From positions 5,704,001 to 5,768,000 of the forward strand of contig OW818657.1 of assembly GCA_942492905.1 (NCBI GenBank): DNA of 64,000 nt, written 5' to 3'. Shown one piece after another: positions 61,409-64,000 of this stretch (position 1 is its first letter; each line of letters opens with the position of its first letter). This stretch comes from CAIZWU01 sp942492905. Lineage in GTDB: Bacteria; Verrucomicrobiota; Verrucomicrobiia; Verrucomicrobiales; V1-33. The notes below the pieces were generated by a model. The model was given only the letters and a program-made list of their open reading frames with translations, was not told the DNA's origin and did no database searches. The translations under genes and the position numbers were made by a program.

Positions 61409-62101
61409 ATGAAAGCATCCTTTCGCCCCGCCTCCCGGCGCGCCTTTACTCTCGTGGAAATCCTCGTCGTCCTGGCGATCATTTCCATGATCATGTTCTT
61501 CACGGTCCCCAACATGGGGGAGATCATCCAGGGTTCGAAACTGACCCAGGCGGGAGACCAGTTGAAATTTGACCTCGGTCTCGCCCAGCAGACCGCCGTG
61601 AAGGATAACGTCACGGTCGAAGTCCGCTTCTATCAATACAAGCAACCCGACGAGGCGGAAGGCAGCGAAAGCAAGACTTATACGGCCTATCACATGTTCA
61701 GCCTGATCCCGGACAGCGACCGCCCTTCCGACCCCACCGCGGAACGCATTCTCGCTCCGATCGGGAAAATCAAAAAACTTCCGGTCGGCGTGGTCATTCC
61801 AGACAGCGAAGTCTGGAGCACTCTGGTGAACAAGGCCACCATCGCCAACGGCACCGAGGAAGTCTTCGGGCTCGTCCCTACCGAAAAACGGACCGTCGCC
61901 ACCTACCGTTCTTTCCAGATCAACCCGGACGGTTCCACCAACCTCGACAGCAGTGGAGCTGACCAGTGGTATGTGACCCTCGTCGACTCCAATGAAATCG
62001 TCCGTTCCGGCGGCAGTGTCGACAACATCGCGCCTAACAACTACATCTGCATTCAGGTCGATGCCTTCAACGGAGGCACCCGCTGGTTCCAACCGAACTG
62101 A
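61409..62101 (+). CDS. Verru_Chthon cassette protein D (pseudopilin, GspH-like)
   Basis: A 230-residue pseudopilin. The prepilin motif A-FTLVEILVVLAIISMIMFF is followed by a helix with KFDLGLAQQTAVKDN, as in GspH-type minor pseudopilins. With B and C it forms the three-pilin set of the Verru_Chthon cassette. A strong hairpin follows in the gap before the TonB-like gene. Confidence 0.92.
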   Translation: MKASFRPASRRAFTLVEILVVLAIISMIMFFTVPNMGEIIQGSKLTQAGDQLKFDLGLAQQTAVKDNVTVEVRFYQYKQPDEAEGSESKTYTAYHMFSLIPDSDRPSDPTAERILAPIGKIKKLPVGVVIPDSEVWSTLVNKATIANGTEEVFGLVPTEKRTVATYRSFQINPDGSTNLDSSGADQWYVTLVDSNEIVRSGGSVDNIAPNNYICIQVDAFNGGTRWFQPN

Positions 62102-62120
62102 TCGCCCGGCCTTCCTCCGG

Positions 62121-62152
62121 AAGCGGCGCACCGTCCTGCGGTTGCGCCGCTT
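62121..62152 (+). terminator. Hairpin between cassette protein D and the TonB-like gene
   Basis: AAGCGGCGCA (62121-62130) and TGCGCCGCTT (62143-62152) form a perfect 10-bp stem, with further pairing of CCG/CGG inside the loop. The following run is only TCC rather than poly-T. It may be a partial terminator or an mRNA-stabilising element. Confidence 0.5.
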
Positions 62153-62176
62153 TCCATTTCCGCTTTTCCTGGCCTG

Positions 62177-63310
62177 ATGACAGCGGAGCGCCAGCAGTTC
62201 AGCCTCGCCCTCGGCTTGGCCGTGGCGGGGAACCTGCTGCTCCTCCTCCTCGTCGCTTGGAGCATGGCCGTCACTGAAGGATTGACCCGCCATCCGGCTC
62301 ACCTGATTCCGGTCCCGGCCCCGGATTCCACCTCTCTCCCGGACGTCATCACCCTCGTTCTCTCCCCCGAGCCTGCTCCAGCCCCGGACGCCCCGGAGCG
62401 CCAGATGGTGACCAGCCCGGACGATCAGCCCGAAACGTCTCCCACCGACGCGGCCACCCGGTTCATTTCGAGCCGCGATATGCGCGCCGCCAGTGAGGAA
62501 GCCCCTTCCCCGGATGGGCTCGCCGGCCGTGCCACCCAGCAAGGCCTCGACAAGCCCTTCCTTGATCTCCGGGACAGTGATTTCCGCGATGGAGAAGCCC
62601 CGGCAGATCGTCCGCCCTCTCCCCCCGTGGCACCCGCCCCTGAATCAACTCCGCCCCCGCCGGAACCCGAACCAAAATCCGATTCCCCGGAAAAAACCGG
62701 GGATACCCCGCCTGAAACCGAACCTGACCCGGCCCCTCCGTTGGCCCCCACTACAGCCCCGGAAACTTCCCCAGCCCCACCTGCATTCCGAGATATTGCT
62801 GCCGAAAACCTGCTGCCCCTGCCCGAGGCGGCGACTACGCGACCGCCGGGGCGCCGGCCTACAGCCCCCCCGCCGCCACCTCCCCTGACCCGCATCCCGG
62901 ACCGCGTCCCCGAGAGCAGCTACCGGCCCGGTCTCCGCAAATCCAAATCCCTCGGCACCATCAGCAATAAAGGCCCCTCCTCCGTCGATGCCAAGGCCAC
63001 CGCCGAAGGCCGGTTCGGCAAAACCATCCGCACCGCCATCGAAAAAACCTGGCGGCGCCGCATGCTGACCCTCTCCGGCCTCGCCAATCCCGGCCTTGTC
63101 GAAGTCGACTTCGAAGTGGATGTCAAAGGGCGCATCTCCAATGTCAAACTCGCCAATCCCGGCGAAGCCAACCCGGTCATGCAGGACTGCGCACTCAGCG
63201 CCGTGATTGATGCCAAACTGCCTCCGCCCCCGCCCGAATTATTTGAAGAACTCCGCGACAGCCTGACGGGCGGGCGGATGCGATGCTCCTTCTCCTTCCT
63301 TATTTACTAG
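62177..63310 (+). CDS. TonB/TolA-like energy-transducer protein
   Basis: A 377-residue protein. One N-terminal transmembrane helix (about 10-30) leads to a ~170-residue Pro/Glu/Ala-rich spacer and a C-terminal globular domain of about 95 residues (RFGKTIRTAIEKTWRR ... VEVDFEVDVKGRISNVKLANPGEAN), which matches the TonB/TolA C-terminal fold. It would reach across the periplasm to an outer-membrane partner. It lies 75 bp after cassette protein D and overlaps the ExbB/TolQ-like gene, linking the cassette to a proton-motive-force energiser. Confidence 0.85.
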   Translation: MTAERQQFSLALGLAVAGNLLLLLLVAWSMAVTEGLTRHPAHLIPVPAPDSTSLPDVITLVLSPEPAPAPDAPERQMVTSPDDQPETSPTDAATRFISSRDMRAASEEAPSPDGLAGRATQQGLDKPFLDLRDSDFRDGEAPADRPPSPPVAPAPESTPPPPEPEPKSDSPEKTGDTPPETEPDPAPPLAPTTAPETSPAPPAFRDIAAENLLPLPEAATTRPPGRRPTAPPPPPPLTRIPDRVPESSYRPGLRKSKSLGTISNKGPSSVDAKATAEGRFGKTIRTAIEKTWRRRMLTLSGLANPGLVEVDFEVDVKGRISNVKLANPGEANPVMQDCALSAVIDAKLPPPPPELFEELRDSLTGGRMRCSFSFLIY

Positions 63311-64000
63311 CGCTTTTACTGTTTGTGTCCTTCAGTCTTTTCCCAAAAATGCCCGCCGCCGGATTTTCCGACAACTTCGCTTCCAGCCTCCACAGCGTCA
63401 TGGACATCTTCCGCACGGGCGGCTGGTTCATCGCTCCGATTGTGATCTGCTGGTTTATCTCCATCACCGTCATCATCTGGAAAGCCTTGGATCTGCGCCG
63501 TCGCATCATCATTCCCCCGGACCTCGCAGAGGAGTTGGAAAACGTTTCCTCCCACCTCCAGGAAGGCCGGTTTCCCGCGCTTCAGGCTTCCCTGAAAAAC
63601 GACCCCAGCACCCTCGCCCGGATCTGCCGCGCCGCGATCCAACCCCAACATCAAACGGTGGAGGCCGCCAGCCGTGCCGCAGAAACAACCGCCCGCGAGG
63701 AGATTTCCCGGCTCGAACGGGGCATCCCCGTGCTCGAAATCATCTTCACCATCGCTCCCATGCTTGGGCTCATCGGCACCGTCAGCGGTCTGGTGAAAAT
63801 CTTCTCTTCCCTGGGCGGCGGCACTGGTCAAACAGCCGAACAAGCCCGCCAGATCGCCCTCGGCATCGCGGAAGCCATGAACACGACCATCGCCGGATTG
63901 GTGGTCGCCGTCCCTGCCATCATTGCCCAGGTCCTCTACTCGCGGCACTTGGAGCGCCTCTCCCTCCGTCTTTCCACCCTTGTCACCAACTTCCTCGACA
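63283..64000 (+). CDS. MotA/TolQ/ExbB-family proton-channel protein (partial)
   Basis: 239 residues are visible; the C-terminus lies beyond the window. One or two hydrophobic helices at the N-terminus and GGWFIAPIVICWFISITVIIWK are followed by a cytoplasmic helical part. The conserved ExbB/TolQ core then reads LEIIFTIAPMLGLIGTVSGLVKIF and AEAMNTTIAGLVVAVPAII, with the proton-path threonine of TIAGL. The ATG at 63283 overlaps the TonB-like gene by 28 bp. An alternative is the in-frame ATG at 63349. An ExbD/TolR gene probably follows outside the window. Confidence 0.9.
   Translation, partial: MLLLLPYLLALLLFVSFSLFPKMPAAGFSDNFASSLHSVMDIFRTGGWFIAPIVICWFISITVIIWKALDLRRRIIIPPDLAEELENVSSHLQEGRFPALQASLKNDPSTLARICRAAIQPQHQTVEAASRAAETTAREEISRLERGIPVLEIIFTIAPMLGLIGTVSGLVKIFSSLGGGTGQTAEQARQIALGIAEAMNTTIAGLVVAVPAIIAQVLYSRHLERLSLRLSTLVTNFLD

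Noticed and set aside
1..64000. CRISPR arrays, insertion sequences, prophage or integrase genes
   Set aside because: I saw no regularly spaced repeats, transposase or integrase motifs, and no tRNA-linked attachment duplication at the tRNA-Asp gene.

Overview
The window is 64 kb of GC-rich chromosomal DNA, most likely from a member of the Verrucomicrobiota and probably of the Verrucomicrobiales. The strongest marker is the four-gene Verru_Chthon pseudopilin cassette (A at 54862-59406; B, C and D at 59650-62101). It is supported by a TIGR02597-like secreted protein next to a PEP-CTERM protein (34239-35282 and 33567-34223) and by a secreted sulfatase/ThuA/DUF1080/ASPIC-UnbV block typical of this phylum. 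A TamA/TamB pair shows a diderm cell. I see no insertion sequence, integrase, CRISPR array, rRNA gene or phage block. It reads as ordinary core and niche-adaptation chromosome.

Layout. 1-3344: a GntR-controlled, YtrA-like ABC exporter operon on the minus strand with a perfect palindromic operator. 3517-10099: a solute-binding lipoprotein, a PqiA-like protein, EngB, threonine dehydratase, a TerB/DUF533-like protein and a double-thioredoxin protein. 10266-13532: a transmembrane Ser/Thr kinase and an NlpC/P60-like lipoprotein. 13624-22888: a secreted catabolic block (ThuA-like, SnoaL-like, sulfatase, SGNH hydrolase, a giant FG-GAP/UnbV protein, DUF1080) with one tRNA-Asp. 23026-26200: PhnA and a nitrate/sulfonate/taurine-type ABC importer. 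26204-33394: a small membrane protein, two metallophosphoesterases, a diacylglycerol-kinase-like protein, an amidohydrolase-CBM9 fusion and two tandem methyltransferases. 33567-39791: PEP-CTERM and TIGR02597-like proteins, a four-helix-bundle protein, an atypical SDR, a YHS-like secreted protein, and an ECF sigma factor with an adjacent membrane protein and a PDZ protein. 39931-44366: aroB, an AIM24 protein, a zinc-ribbon membrane protein and a frameshifted phosphate acetyltransferase, followed by a gene remnant. 44753-54765: TamA/TamB, two polytopic membrane proteins and an aldehyde dehydrogenase. 54862-64000: the Verru_Chthon cassette, followed on the same strand by a TonB/TolA-like protein and an ExbB/TolQ-like protein that runs off the window.

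The most interesting observations are the coupling of the uncharacterised pseudopilin cassette to a TonB/ExbB-type energiser, several promoters whose -10 box lies 7-8 nt from the start codon and so predict leaderless mRNAs, and a 105-bp terminal-inverted-repeat element between ilvA and engB. A one-base frame break in the Pta gene and a remnant of an Ig-like repeat protein downstream of it also deserve a check. Most start codons lack a clear Shine-Dalgarno sequence, so starts were chosen mainly from domain boundaries and signal peptides.
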